A stretch of DNA of 64,000 nt from Nautilus pompilius. Lineage: Eukaryota > Mollusca > Cephalopoda > Nautilida > Nautilidae. Positions 1-12,100 of this stretch are shown here, piece after piece (position 1 is the stretch's first letter; each line of letters starts with the position of its first letter). The notes below the pieces were generated by a model, which was given only the letters and a program-made list of their open reading frames with translations, had not been told where the DNA came from and searched no databases. A program made the position numbers and the translations under genes. The DNA lies in NCBI GenBank assembly GCA_018389105.1, contig JACATO010000691.1:1418501-1482500 (forward strand). Direction: 5' to 3'.

Positions 1-724
1 ATCACACAGCAGATTAAATTTATAACTTAAAATCTTCGAACAATAGTAAAATGCAAAGACTAAAAAGATAAAAAGTAAAACCGGTGTAATACAGCAGAAT
101 TAAACAATTAAAAAACTTTTTCCTAGTTATGAAAAACTGAAGTGACTTCATGTTATTCAGTTGTATTATGCATTATGCCAAATCATCATCCTTGTAACTT
201 CTACTAATTGATACATTTCTAATAAAAACTCAGGAATGAAGTTGTATTTAAAAAAATGACAATGTATAAGCATTGTCCAACATCAGGCACTGCTCATCTG
301 ATGAGTAACCCTATATAATACTGAGTGCCCCTGAAAATATTATTTTTATTTAAATAATCACAAGTAACAACAATAGAAATAACACTAGTTTCATGTACCT
401 TACCCAATTTGTCACCAATGTCAACATCTTGGTTAGCATCCATTCCTCAGAACTGAGAGAGTACTGATGTTTGACTGATTGCAGCAGTACATATATTAGA
501 CTCACTCGCTTTCAATATTTTGCAAGAACATGGCTTAACCAGAGAGCAGAATCCATTTACTGAAGTGTAACTTGACTGGCTAAAGCAAATACGTAAACTA
601 ATCACATTTATAGGGGTATCTGGCTCAGGCCACAGGCGGAGAGAGAGCAATGGCCAATCGTGCTGGTTATCAAGAAAAGTCAGTTTAAAACAGAAAAATT
701 TGAAATACCACAAAACAGTGCAAC
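1..724. other. Noncoding, likely USP40 intron or downstream region
   Basis: AT-rich, with no confident exon. A weak splice-bounded stretch lies at about 370-430 on the minus strand (see rejected items). Confidence 0.4.
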
Positions 725-2880
725 TCAGAATTTTTTTTAAAGTTTTTCAATTTTTTTCAGGATTATCGATATGGTAGTGTCATACATCTGGCAACACGGT
801 CCAGGCATGGATTCTTTTTCTTTTCTTTTGTTGACAAATCTGGGTGATGTTGGACCATTCACCATTTCTGGTTTCTAACAGGTCAGCTAAACCAGCATTG
901 GTGTCAAATTGCCTGATGTCACTAAGCTCATCACAATGAAATAGGATATGTTCAAGATCCTCTTCCTCACTGCCACAAGGTTGGCAAGTTGGGTCCTCAG
1001 CTAGTTTAAACCTAGCTAGGCAACTTTGACAAGGAAAGTGGTGCAGTCGTATCGTTGAAAGAGTGGCTTGATCTTTTCTGCTGAGGGACTTGTATCTGAT
1101 GCTATTAGGATTCTTTTGTACACTGAAGTATTTCCAACTTTGGGAGTCGCCTGCCCATCTCTTAGTCCAGATGTCGTTTTTGGAATTTCTGATGTCACAT
1201 CATAGGGATGCCACTGTTCCAGTGGTTTTATTGACTGGTCCACTTTCTGCAGCAAGTTTTGCAAGTGCATTTGTGCTTTCATTACCTTGTATGCCCACAT
1301 GGCTGGGAATCCATTGGAGAACAATTTGGGCAGAGCAGGTGTTAATAGCGTCATGAATAGCTTGAGTTTGGTGGGAATACTCAGAAGGTTTGTATGACTA
1401 CAAAGATTATAGAGAGGACTTGGAATCAGATAGAACGATAAATGATTATGAGGTGTCATCTTTGGATACAGTTAAACTTTCCTGGAGTGCTCTCTCTATA
1501 GTCCACAATTCTGCACATAGTATTGAACATTTTGGCAGAGGGAGAATGATGTTAAGTTTCTCTGATGGAATATGGATGCCTGCACCAGCCATACCAGTAG
1601 TGGGATCCAGTGACCTATCTGTGTAGATTGGAGTGCTAGACGAGTACTTATCTGGGATCATCGCTAATGAAAACTGCTGGAGCTTGTCGGGAATATCTGA
1701 CTCACTTGCATCGCTTGGCAGTGATGTCTTTATCTCAGGTGGTGACCACTTCCATGGACGAACTTTGTTCTGGATTGTGAGTAAGTGGAATTGCATACCA
1801 CTTCTGTCTGGGAGACAGATACTTCTTGAGTTTAGGATTTTTGAAGACCATGACTAGAATGAATGAGGGGAATGGTTTTTCTTAAGGTGCCCTGGGGAGT
1901 CTCTGTGCATGAAATACAGCTAAGTTGCCCGTTTAGAATCAATGATTCTATATATAGGTCCAGAGGAGGAATGTCAGTTTCAATTTATAATGCTGCTACT
2001 GAAGCTGTTCTGGGAGCTCCTGTGATCAAACAAAGAGCTGAGTTTTGAATAGCTGAGTCTTTTTACCTGTGCTTTGCTGCACGATAACCATATTTTAATA
2101 GCATAGGACATCTTGCTTCTCACATAAATAAGGTAAAATAATCTTAAAGTAGTGAAGTCTGTCTGCACCCCACTGTTATGAAGCGATGGTTTTCATAATA
2201 TAGAGTCATCTTGTGCAATCTTCAACAAGTTGGTTCATAAGTACTGACCAAGACTAGGTTCTAAAGTAAGACCTAGGATCATTGGGTTCTTGTTGTATTT
2301 AATCCTTTTGCCATTCAGCTGTATGCCAAGATTGTCTAATGGAAGTGTGCGCTTTCTCTTTTCATAATTACTGTGTATTGTTTTTTTTTTTCCCTTGGAG
2401 ACTTTTAACTTCCACTTTGCCCAACTGTCTATGGCCTTCATGCATATATTGAGTTCTGATACTGTATAATCAAGATTTTTGTGAGTTATGAAGATTGTTG
2501 ACAAAATTCAGGAACAACAGATGGAATGTCATACATCATGATAATGAATACCAGCGGGCTGAGAACTGCCCCTGTGGAGTTCCTCTGTTGATCTTGAATT
2601 TTTCTGAAATTTCATTTGCTACTTGTGTTTGAATAGAGCGGTCACTCAAACTTTTTAGCAGTTTTAGGAGTCTGCCAGATATGCCAATTTCTGCTGCCTT
2701 GATAATGATACCATCCCACCACACTTTGTCAAAGGCTCCCTCCAGATCTATGAGAACCACTATGGTGTATTCCTTGTTGTGTAAGGCATCATGGCACTTT
2801 TCAGTTAGTTGAAGTAAAGCATCTATGGTGCCTGATTTTGGATGAAAACCATACTGGGATCTATATTTTTTAAGTCACTA
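725..2880 (-). mobile_element. 5'-truncated non-LTR retrotransposon (RT and RNase H, jockey/I-like group)
   Basis: Fragments read in order on the minus strand. An RT fingerprint comes first (SQYGFHPKSGTIDALLQL, then VVLIDLEGAFDKVWW and NRGTPQG, about 2870-2536). An RNase H follows (IYTDRSLDPTTGMAGAG ... CAELWTIERAL, about 1690-1480; QIVLQWIPSHVGIQGNE, about 1350-1300). A Cys/His C-terminal motif (CQPCGSEEEDLEHILFHC) lies near 990-920. Frames are broken by stops and shifts. A T-rich stretch at 725-760 on the plus strand may be the 3' A tail. The 5' part is absent. It lies in a downstream USP40 intron. Confidence 0.85.
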
Positions 2881-3028
2881 GTAGCATGTAATTTGGAAAA
2901 CAATATCTTATATTTCTTGTTTCTGTAAAAGTGGATAAAATGCAAGCAAGCAAACAAAGAGAAAACTCCATTGGGAAGATGCTTTAACATTTGAAAGAGA
3001 ACCATACGCACAAGCATGCAATAAGTAC

Positions 3029-3102
3029 CTTCTTCCCATCCCAGACAAACAGCTTGCTGCCATTTTCAATATGGAGATCCTCTAGTCGTTTGTCATCTTC
3101 AC
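3029..3102 (-). CDS. USP40: USP40 exon 17 (last one recognised)
   Basis: 74 nt coding [20 protein letters not shown] then WDGKK, ending AAG|GTACTT. It corresponds to the EIADGEDIFVWNG segment. The next exons are outside the window or unrecognisable to the left, where a LINE has inserted. Confidence 0.83.
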
Positions 3103-6100
3103 CTGGACAAACAAGATTCAAGATTAGGGAGAGAGAATTAAAACAAAAACACACACTGTTTTCTTGTTATTAGTGAAAATTTTAATCTTGGGCAAAAAGC
3201 ATTTCTTTGGTTAAAACCAAATCAGAAAATATCCAGTCATATGGAGTTTAATTTCCTGTAAGTTGAATTTTGTAAGAACCTCAATAGCTTATAGAAGATA
3301 GAATGCAAAGTTCTAAATATCTGTGGCCAAAATACTGCCCTGTTTTTAAACAAAACTGAGTGTTCATTTCACATTACCATGTACAAAATGTGTTGTTCAC
3401 TAATAAAGCCAATTGCGCCTCGTCTTGATAACCTTAGAACTGTACTAAAACATCCTTAATGGACTCAATTCTTGTGGCTGTCACTGTAGAGTAATCAAAC
3501 AGAAATCTACAATAAATGCACACTCACTGCCTTGTACATTAACTAAACTCCACTTTTGATTGCTTGATCTCATCTTCAACCACTGATAGTTTCACTTTTT
3601 TTTAAAAGTCTACTGTGGTAGGAAAGACTGATTCTGTTTGCTGAATGGTCTGTGTTTATTCATATCAGAGCTTTGTAGCCACCAAATGAATAATAAAAAG
3701 CCCAGCAACATAAAACTTATTTCATGTGATGCAATCATTTAAGTGATTTCTCCAACTCAACTACTTTTGTTTTGCAGTTCAGATTCTATGTAACTCACTA
3801 TTCTAGACAGACATCTAAATCTGCAGCAGTGGTTCCAAAACTTTATCAACGTGACCACATTAACAGCGACAAATTCGTGAGACCACCCCCCCCCCAACTT
3901 CCAGCACCATCATTGGAAGCTCAAGGTATGCACTTTGCTAAAAAAAAAGGTTAAATAATCCAATTCCTGCAAACAGGCCTTGGAATACATCTTAATGTGT
4001 TTGTTGGTGAGAGGCTGGGGTTGTGCAGGCAGTCAGCTTCACAACCCTGAGCCTTCTTATTGAGAGCCAATTTGGGAACCACTGGTCTATAGAAGCAACT
4101 CCTCCTCAAAGGAAAACTCATTTGCTCTCTCTCTCTCTCTCTCATAGTACAACTGTTCTCCATATTTTTTGATTTGTGAAAGAGACTTGAAGAATGGAAG
4201 AAAAAAAAAAAAAACAAAACTTTTTCCCAAACCCCCCCCCCAAATTTCAGTAAAAACAAATACATGTTTCTTAAAAGCATTTCTTAACCTTCTTCAGGTA
4301 ATGAAACTTAATGGGGCTGTTTAGTTGACAGTCAACTGGGCTTTCGAGTGACACGTACTACTGTCCTAGAGTGTCCATCCAAGGTACTTACCAAATAAGC
4401 ACAGGAGTTTGAGTTGTCATACACATCTGCCTCACCAAGCTAAAGCTGTAATGTTAACTCCTTTTTTCAGTTTTACAAATATGTTTTTAAAAAACTTCTC
4501 TGCATACCAAACATCCCCCCAACATGGTTTTGATGCATTACCTGTAATCTCATCATATAGGTGTGCTCCGGCAGGCAGATCTTTTAATGTGTGTAGATGA
4601 ATTGGTGGCGAAACCATTTCCCCTCCTATCTGTAGTTAGAGACAGACACAGGAGAAGTCAATAACACAAACAAAAATATGACAAATCTTTCTGATTCACC
4701 CTGCGCAGCAGTATAAATCTAAAAGATCATTAGAACCTTGACATCTGTCCCACACATTCAATGTATATTCAATTTAATGGAAAAAAAAAAAAAAAAAATT
4801 TGGCTAAATCTGTAGTGATGATCTCAGATTAGAATAGCAGTAATTGGTAGAGAATTACATTGAGGATGTAAAAACTATGGACCAAGAGATTAGCTCACAG
4901 TTATGAGTGACATAAACCGAACTGGCAAATACAAAAAAGAAATCCATGCAAAAATTATCTAATATGAAAATAATATTCTAAAACAAAATTAATGCAGAGA
5001 TCTCCATTTTATTGGCTTTTAATTTTTTTGAACACAATGACCTGACATTACTGATATCAAGATCCTAGCAAAGTTCAAGTAATCTTATTCCACATCTCTT
5101 TTTTAGAAGGTTCAGCTGGACCACAAAGCAGTAGATCCCATGATGGACTATGATAAAGTTTTTTGATGCCAGAAGCCAAGCAGCCTCTTCCCTTTTCCTT
5201 CCACAAAATTTGAAGAAAATGCAGAGTGGAAAACACTTTGTGCCACCAAATTTACTTTCACCTGCACCCATAATGCATGCATCTTTTGGGGCTCCCAGTG
5301 ACAAAGCACTATTCCATATACTCTGGATGAGGGGGGATGGGCCACACTGGAAACTAGATAACCCTGCACCTCTTAGCCACTGCCTATAATTTCAAGAAAT
5401 TATTTTCAAAAAACTATCCAATACATTTTTTCTGCTGCACAAATTTTAAATTCTTTGTCTTTTTTTCTTAAAGTATTAAACAAGTATTTTGTACAGGTTA
5501 GTTCCAGTGTTTTTTGTTTTTTTTTTGTTTTTTTACTTTGAGATGCATTATACAAGATGGCTTTTTCTTCTACATCTCTCCCCATGATTATAAAAACACA
5601 GCACAGGCAACATGCACGCCCTCTGTCACGATTCACACATAACAAGGGTAACAATTCAGGATAAAGTCATGCCCACTTAAAAAATAAAAAAAAAAACAAA
5701 CAAACAAAAAACATTCCTAACTAAAACCAATTCGGTTTTTAATAAATATAACATTGTATTCAAAACAAATCCGGGAACGACGCCGTTAATCTTGCGGTCT
5801 CTCTCTCTCTTGCAAAACGGAACAATCAATGTTGCTGGGCAATTCTCTCCCCAGCGTTTTTTGTCAACCATGGTAGCTTCCTGCAGCATCCTTGTAACAG
5901 CTACCAAGCTAAGTTCTGGGGAACAGGTGGACAGCCATCAGAGACTCTGCTGAACCAAAAGAGTCGACAACACAGGGCTCCAAGTGTCAAATAATTCTTT
6001 ATCTTCCTACACTATACAGTAAACCTAACCCATCTAAAAAAAGCACTCATTACATTGCACCTTTTCTTTTTATTAAAATACAGGAGTTCTTTTCTACCTA

Positions 6101-9100
6101 CTTCCATAACTTTTAATATTATACTAAATTCAAAAAATGCAATAGTAGTTTTTTTTCAACTATGCCAGCTTAAATACTTCAACCTTCCACCAGGGCCCTT
6201 ATAAGATTTTTAAAAAAAAAAAAAAAATACTAGGATATTTAGCTTTTGCTGAGACCTTAATATAATGGTCTGGTGATTAGACTTCTGGAATGCTACAAGT
6301 GATGGCCAGAGTTGGAATCCTGGTCAACACCAGCAACCTCCTGGCATGATTTCTTCTGGCTTTTCCCCACCAGGGGTAGACATGAGAGTTTCCTCCCACA
6401 TAAGAAGTGGCGGGGAGGGGTAAGAGTTCTAGTAGATACTGTCTGCAGCAGTGATGCAGCTAACCTCTGCTTGGTTTAGAAAAGCAACACTAGGGAGTTT
6501 CCCCTGGTGGATGATACCTCAGCCTTCATTGAAAGATGCGTTAGCAACCTTGAACCATGAAATTTTTCCTCATAATTTCCTAATTTCTTGGTGGTTTCAA
6601 CTCCTGTAACTATAGCACCCGCTAAATAGCAGCTAATGACTGATGAAGCAGCAGCAGTAAGGATGCCCCCCCTCCCTCTTAGCCACAAAAAGTGCAGGAG
6701 CTTCTACATGGGGGAAGGGGAGGGTGAATAAAAAAAATAAATAAAGTATTTCCTTGTGAAAGCAAAATTAATCTCTTTAAGCTGATGAATAATGGATAAG
6801 CTTTCTACACCAAATTGACTCACTTCTTGAATGGCCTGCTTCAGCTCACCGATGGTTTTCCGTCGATCCACGGTGAGCAACATGAAGTAGCAGGTGTCTT
6901 CTTTGGGCTTCAGCGCACCACCTTCATATTTGTAGCTGCTGGCGAAGTGGATGTCCAGCATGGTTTCGTTCAGCAAGAAGCCAAACTCTTCCCTATAGAA
7001 ATGAAAACCACTGGTAAGCAGGAGCATATCAAGGGGAGAGAATTTTAAAAAAAAAACAGCTTTTCTGTCAGAGGCATCCTTTTCTTCTAATCCAAAGTCC
7101 TTAGTCCCTCCACACTTATACTACGCTGTGCAGTCCATATCAGAAAAAAGGTCCTAATTCATCATCTAAATCAGAAAATTCTTCAAGGATACTTCCAGGT
7201 TTCGAGCATTTACAGCAGTAGCAGGAAGAACTCTGTCTCTGTCCGTCCGTCCCTGTCTGCGTGCGTGCGTGCATGCGAGAGAGAGAGAGAGAGAGAATGT
7301 TAGTTTGATTATCTTTTGGACTGTAGAAGTTACCTGAGTTGGCTGTGAAGTAGTTTCTTTGAAAAACACTAGCACACTGCACCACCTGTATGAGTGCCAC
7401 AATCCAAAAGGATACATTTCAGAAATTATTAATTCTCATGCCTTTCTATTAAATTAAAAGGGCTGTGACAGATATGATTGTGATAGAAAGATTGCACCAT
7501 TTGGTTGCTAGGGAATGGAACAGTAATGTAGTATTGCTAAGCCATGGGTACCTACCTTTCTTGGTCTAGTTTCTGGTTTTCTATATGTATTTCTTCAACA
7601 ATGCTGTCAGGAATGCAGTACAAAGGATTTCTGAATGCTAAGTTTGAAACAAAAAAGAACTTATGAGCCAGTAATAATAATAAAAAAAAATTTTTTTTTT
7701 AAATTTAGTTAAAACAAGAAGTTTGTTTTCTTTTGAGTGTAAATACTTAAGAAAGCATGGCTAGAGCTGGAGAAATGGGTAAAAAGTATTTGGATGTCCA
7801 ACTGCTGTCCAATGAGATAAAGGGCTAACACTTTGACAGCGTGGCTCAGTAAATGGCAGCAACAGTATTGCTTAACAGCAGAGTTATGAATGCCCAAATA
7901 TTTCGGCATTTTCATAAAATCTTTTGTGAATAGAAACAACAAAACAAAACAAAAGTTCAGAATGAGCGCGCACGCACACACGAAAGCAGGCTGAGAAGTG
8001 TCTGGGCTGCACAGACTGAAAATGTCAATGGCTGACCTTCGTCCGGACGCCGCAAAGATTTTTTCCGGTAAAACAGCATGTAGGCACTTTCTTTTCCAGA
8101 GAAAGTCTTCTCCATGGCTGTTTCTCTGATTGGACGAATTTTTGCGTCATCAAAATCGAACCAACAGTGGCCAGGTGGTGGTGAAGACTTTGACACAGGT
8201 CTGGAGTAACAAAGAAAAGATGGTTGTTAGTTATTAACCAATGAGAAAGAAACAATCAAGATTCTTAAATTTGTTAATAGTCCAATTGCATTGCCATATA
8301 ATAATGCCCCCATTTTGGAGCTTGAGCAAGCAAGCATTGTAATTCTAGAAAATTCTACAAAGCCTGGAAACAGACTGTTTCTGATAATTTCCAGCATTTC
8401 TTTTTTTAAGCTACTGTTTTAATGCATTGGAAGAAAGTAAAAATTTTGCAATTTTTCTTTTTAACAGCGATAAACAAAAATTGTGGTTTTGTCACTCTGC
8501 TGCAACAAAGTACTTTCACAGTCGTCAAGTATCAGTCACAGGCAGACTTCCCTTGTTGGTCATTACCAATACATTAAGCAAAAATACTGGTGGTTTGCAC
8601 CTGAAAAGGTAGTGACTAACAAGGAAGCCTGAAATAATTTCTGTTACACAAATGCCTTAGCTACAGCAGATGTTTAAAAAGTTCTTACGGTTTGCAATAT
8701 AGTTTATACAGATATAAATGCAGTTATTGTATTTTTCAGAGAAATGTCAATGAGTCAAATTGGCTGAATTTCCCATTTTTCATTTCTTCATTCATAAATT
8801 GATTATAAGTACAAGGCTAGGTTAGATCATAGTTAGCCAAACTCTCAACCAGTCAGAAGTTTATGTCAAATCCTTCATAACACTGTCACATCACATTGCT
8901 ATCTACAGTACTTACAGGCTCAAAAATATTGATGAGCTGTTTTTGCATATCATTGAACTACTTCATGGGATGATCTTTCAAATAAATGGAGTGTTGAAAT
9001 ATTTTGTCAGTATATTTGTAATTATGGAAGGATATTTGAAACAAACTACAAACATTATCACCACTTCTGGTGCTGAAAGCTCAGTGTCTCTCTTTAGTCA

Positions 9101-12100
9101 CTGCATGACACCAGAGATCATCAGGTGATTGCCAATGTTGCTGATTCGAATCTCTGGCTTTTAAAAAGCTAAACAAAACCGTATTAGTTTCTTCTATCTT
9201 CAACACTTTGGTTTGATTTTCAGATATTAGAGCAGACTCAAATTCAGAAATTCAACTGAGTTTCATTTTTGGCAGCAAAAGCTAATAAATATTCAGCTTT
9301 TTTTCAAGTTGTCTGACATCTTGGGTTCACAAGCAAGCCAGAACGGAGGTCAGCATGCTCAGCTGTTCTCTGATTGGACAATATGGTACTCACCTCTGGA
9401 GAACCGAACCCATCATGGTGAATGCTGTACACCAGCAAAAGGAAAATAGTGATAAATGTAAAGACAGCAATCATCAGTCGTAATTTGGCTGTTAGTCTCT
9501 CAGCTGTACCAAGTCCACAACATGTGGTGTGTTGGTTAGCACATACATCTCCAACTTATTCTCAATGTTAGTCCACCCAACTTTTTTTCCTCAGTTTTCT
9601 TCGCTTTATAGCAACCCCTAACACATTTCTCCCTGACTCTACTTCCTGTGCACAGTGATATTACCACCATTTTCTTTAGCAAACTTAACTTCTTCCAACT
9701 TAAAAGCCACCATGAACAACTTGCATGACTTTACAGGAGGCATTTTGAGATGAGGTATTTACACACATAATTAGGATTGAAAATGAATTGATAGAAGGTA
9801 ATTGGTAGTCATGAACTTCTTACTGATTGGATAATTGTACATACTTTAGTGAGTGCATTAATAAATTGGTCACCCAAATGGCAAACATTCCAAGCATGAA
9901 CCCAGTTCATTTCAGAAAATTTTTTTTTTTTTTTCATTAAAGCAATTCCAATGACTGTCCATGAGAAAGCCCAGACTTCTGGGGTCAAAAGTATTGAGTT
10001 TATTCTGAAAAATACAGTAGTCAAAGCATACCTGGCACTGACATCTTTTTTCAATGGATATCTCTATCTAACCTTCTGTACTCCAACACCCTTCAAATCT
10101 GCATTATTCAGCAAAGATTGAGCCACAGAAGCCCCCTCATTAATATAATCCCTTGTAAACACTTGTAATGCATTGCTATAAAACAGAGCCAGTTCAACTC
10201 AAATATTAACTGCTGCTAGGCTGGATCCCGAGTGGTCTAAGTGAGATAAAACCATATGGTACATAGAGTTAAACAAATCTCAACCAGGTTAAATATTTAT
10301 GGCAGTAATTTTGAAGCTGCAGTAAACAATGAAAATGAAGATATTCACAACACCTTTCTCTATTATTTGTCATACACAAAAATAACAATGGACACGCATT
10401 TTACACACAAGTAAACATTTCAGCAACCAACTAAGGTAGATGAGTACTCTTGAGTCGTTTTAGTTTACAGAGAAACAAAGTACTTCAGGCAGAGTTAAAA
10501 AAAGAGAAAAAAAAAGAAAAAAAATAATACACTTATACCACATACCGAAAACTCAAATGTTAATGTAAACACAATAGAAAAATTTACAGCTCTCTGCATC
10601 AGGTATGTCAAGCAGGTGAAACCACTTTTAAAACAAGATCTGCAGTCTATAGCACAATTCATGTTAGCACGTAACAACAAGCATAATCATAAACCATGTG
10701 TGTTAATGAACTTCAAGAAAGAAATTCAGATGGCTGCTATTTCACCATCAAGTGACTATAGCAATGATTCTCAAGTCATCGCCAATTTCACTCTGCATTG
10801 CACCACTAACAGTTTATCTACAGCCATGAATTGCTAAAAGAGGCATGCACTTAAATATGCTAAACATAGCACCAATATGCAAATTTTGCCAGTTTAATTC
10901 AACTTTATCGAGCAAAATCAACAAATTTTAGGGTGATGAAAAACTCTTGGCCCCACAGCTATACAAGGCACCCACTTCAGCATCAGGAGAATCACTCAAC
11001 TAGCTACTCACCCATTACTGGTTTTCTGGGTTGTTTCAACTTCACCCGGTAAAGATGCTAAATGTTGTTTGTCATGTAACTTTCCATCGCCCAAGTTTTC
11101 CTTTTTGTCAGGAGAAAAGGATCTTTGGAGAGACACCCACTGTGTATCTTGGTTAAAAGCAAAACTGTTGTTTCTTCTTACGAACTTTAAAATAAGGAAT
11201 AGAAAATTTTAAAATAAAATAAATACAGGCCACTACAGTTCTTCAGTATATTAAAATAATTGTTTTTATTTTTCATGCTAAATAAAAAAATCAATTTATC
11301 TACGATTTAAATTTGGCAGAGCTTCCTCTAGCGTTGTATAGTACAGCAGTAACACACAGATCTCTCTGAGCAACTGACTTAAAAAAAAAAAAAAGAAATT
11401 GTTATGCCACACTTAATTTTAAGACTTTAATAAGCAAAGATCCAGTAAGCATTCTAACTGCTATTCAACCTTTTAAAAGTTCTCATACATTCCCACTAGG
11501 ACTTCCAGCCAAAGAAAAAAACCGACCCCTTGCCATGGGATGCAAAAAAAAAAATCTTCTTGAAAGATTTCATTACCAGCAGGAAACCATTTCTCAGTTT
11601 CACGGTTCCTTTCACTGTATACAAACCGCTATCAAGTGTATGCAGTATTGCCATGAATTGTGCCCCAAATGTTGTGAAAAAGTCCATTAGCAAAAATGTT
11701 GTGGTGACAATGACAATTTCTATAGTTTTTAGTCATTGAGCAAGAACCCACCAGCATTACCACTTGTATAAACAAACCAAAAAGTCCTCAGTTAACCCTG
11801 AATTACAATAGAAGAAAATGTGACTCACTGATACAATAGAACCATGACGTCTCTTAAACTGTTTGTTCCAAGATACTCCTGTCAGTTTCACGATGTTCTA
11901 GAAACGCACAAATAATAAAAAAAATAAAAAAAAAACAACAATAAGCACCATTTAAGTGTGAACAGTGCTAAAATCATAATCTGGAACTTTTTTATGGTGG
12001 TTTAGTATAAAAAAAAAACAACAGCACATTACTGAAGTAATTTCAACTAAGAAAGCACTTTTCAATGTTCCCTAAGATTTTAGATTTAATGGTTACAAAG

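Noticed and set aside
366-448. Possible further USP40 exon on the minus strand (MDANQDVDIGDKLGK or SEEWMLTK readings).
   Set aside because: Splice-like ends exist, but the phase-0 reading after exon 17 gives no USP40-like sequence and no reading matches the expected segment well.
5065-5907. Overlapping open frames on both strands.
   Set aside because: Low complexity and no family resemblance; they lie within a USP40 intron.
9085-9160. GATTCGAATC as box B of a SINE.
   Set aside because: The motif is a palindrome by itself, and no box A lies at proper spacing on either strand.
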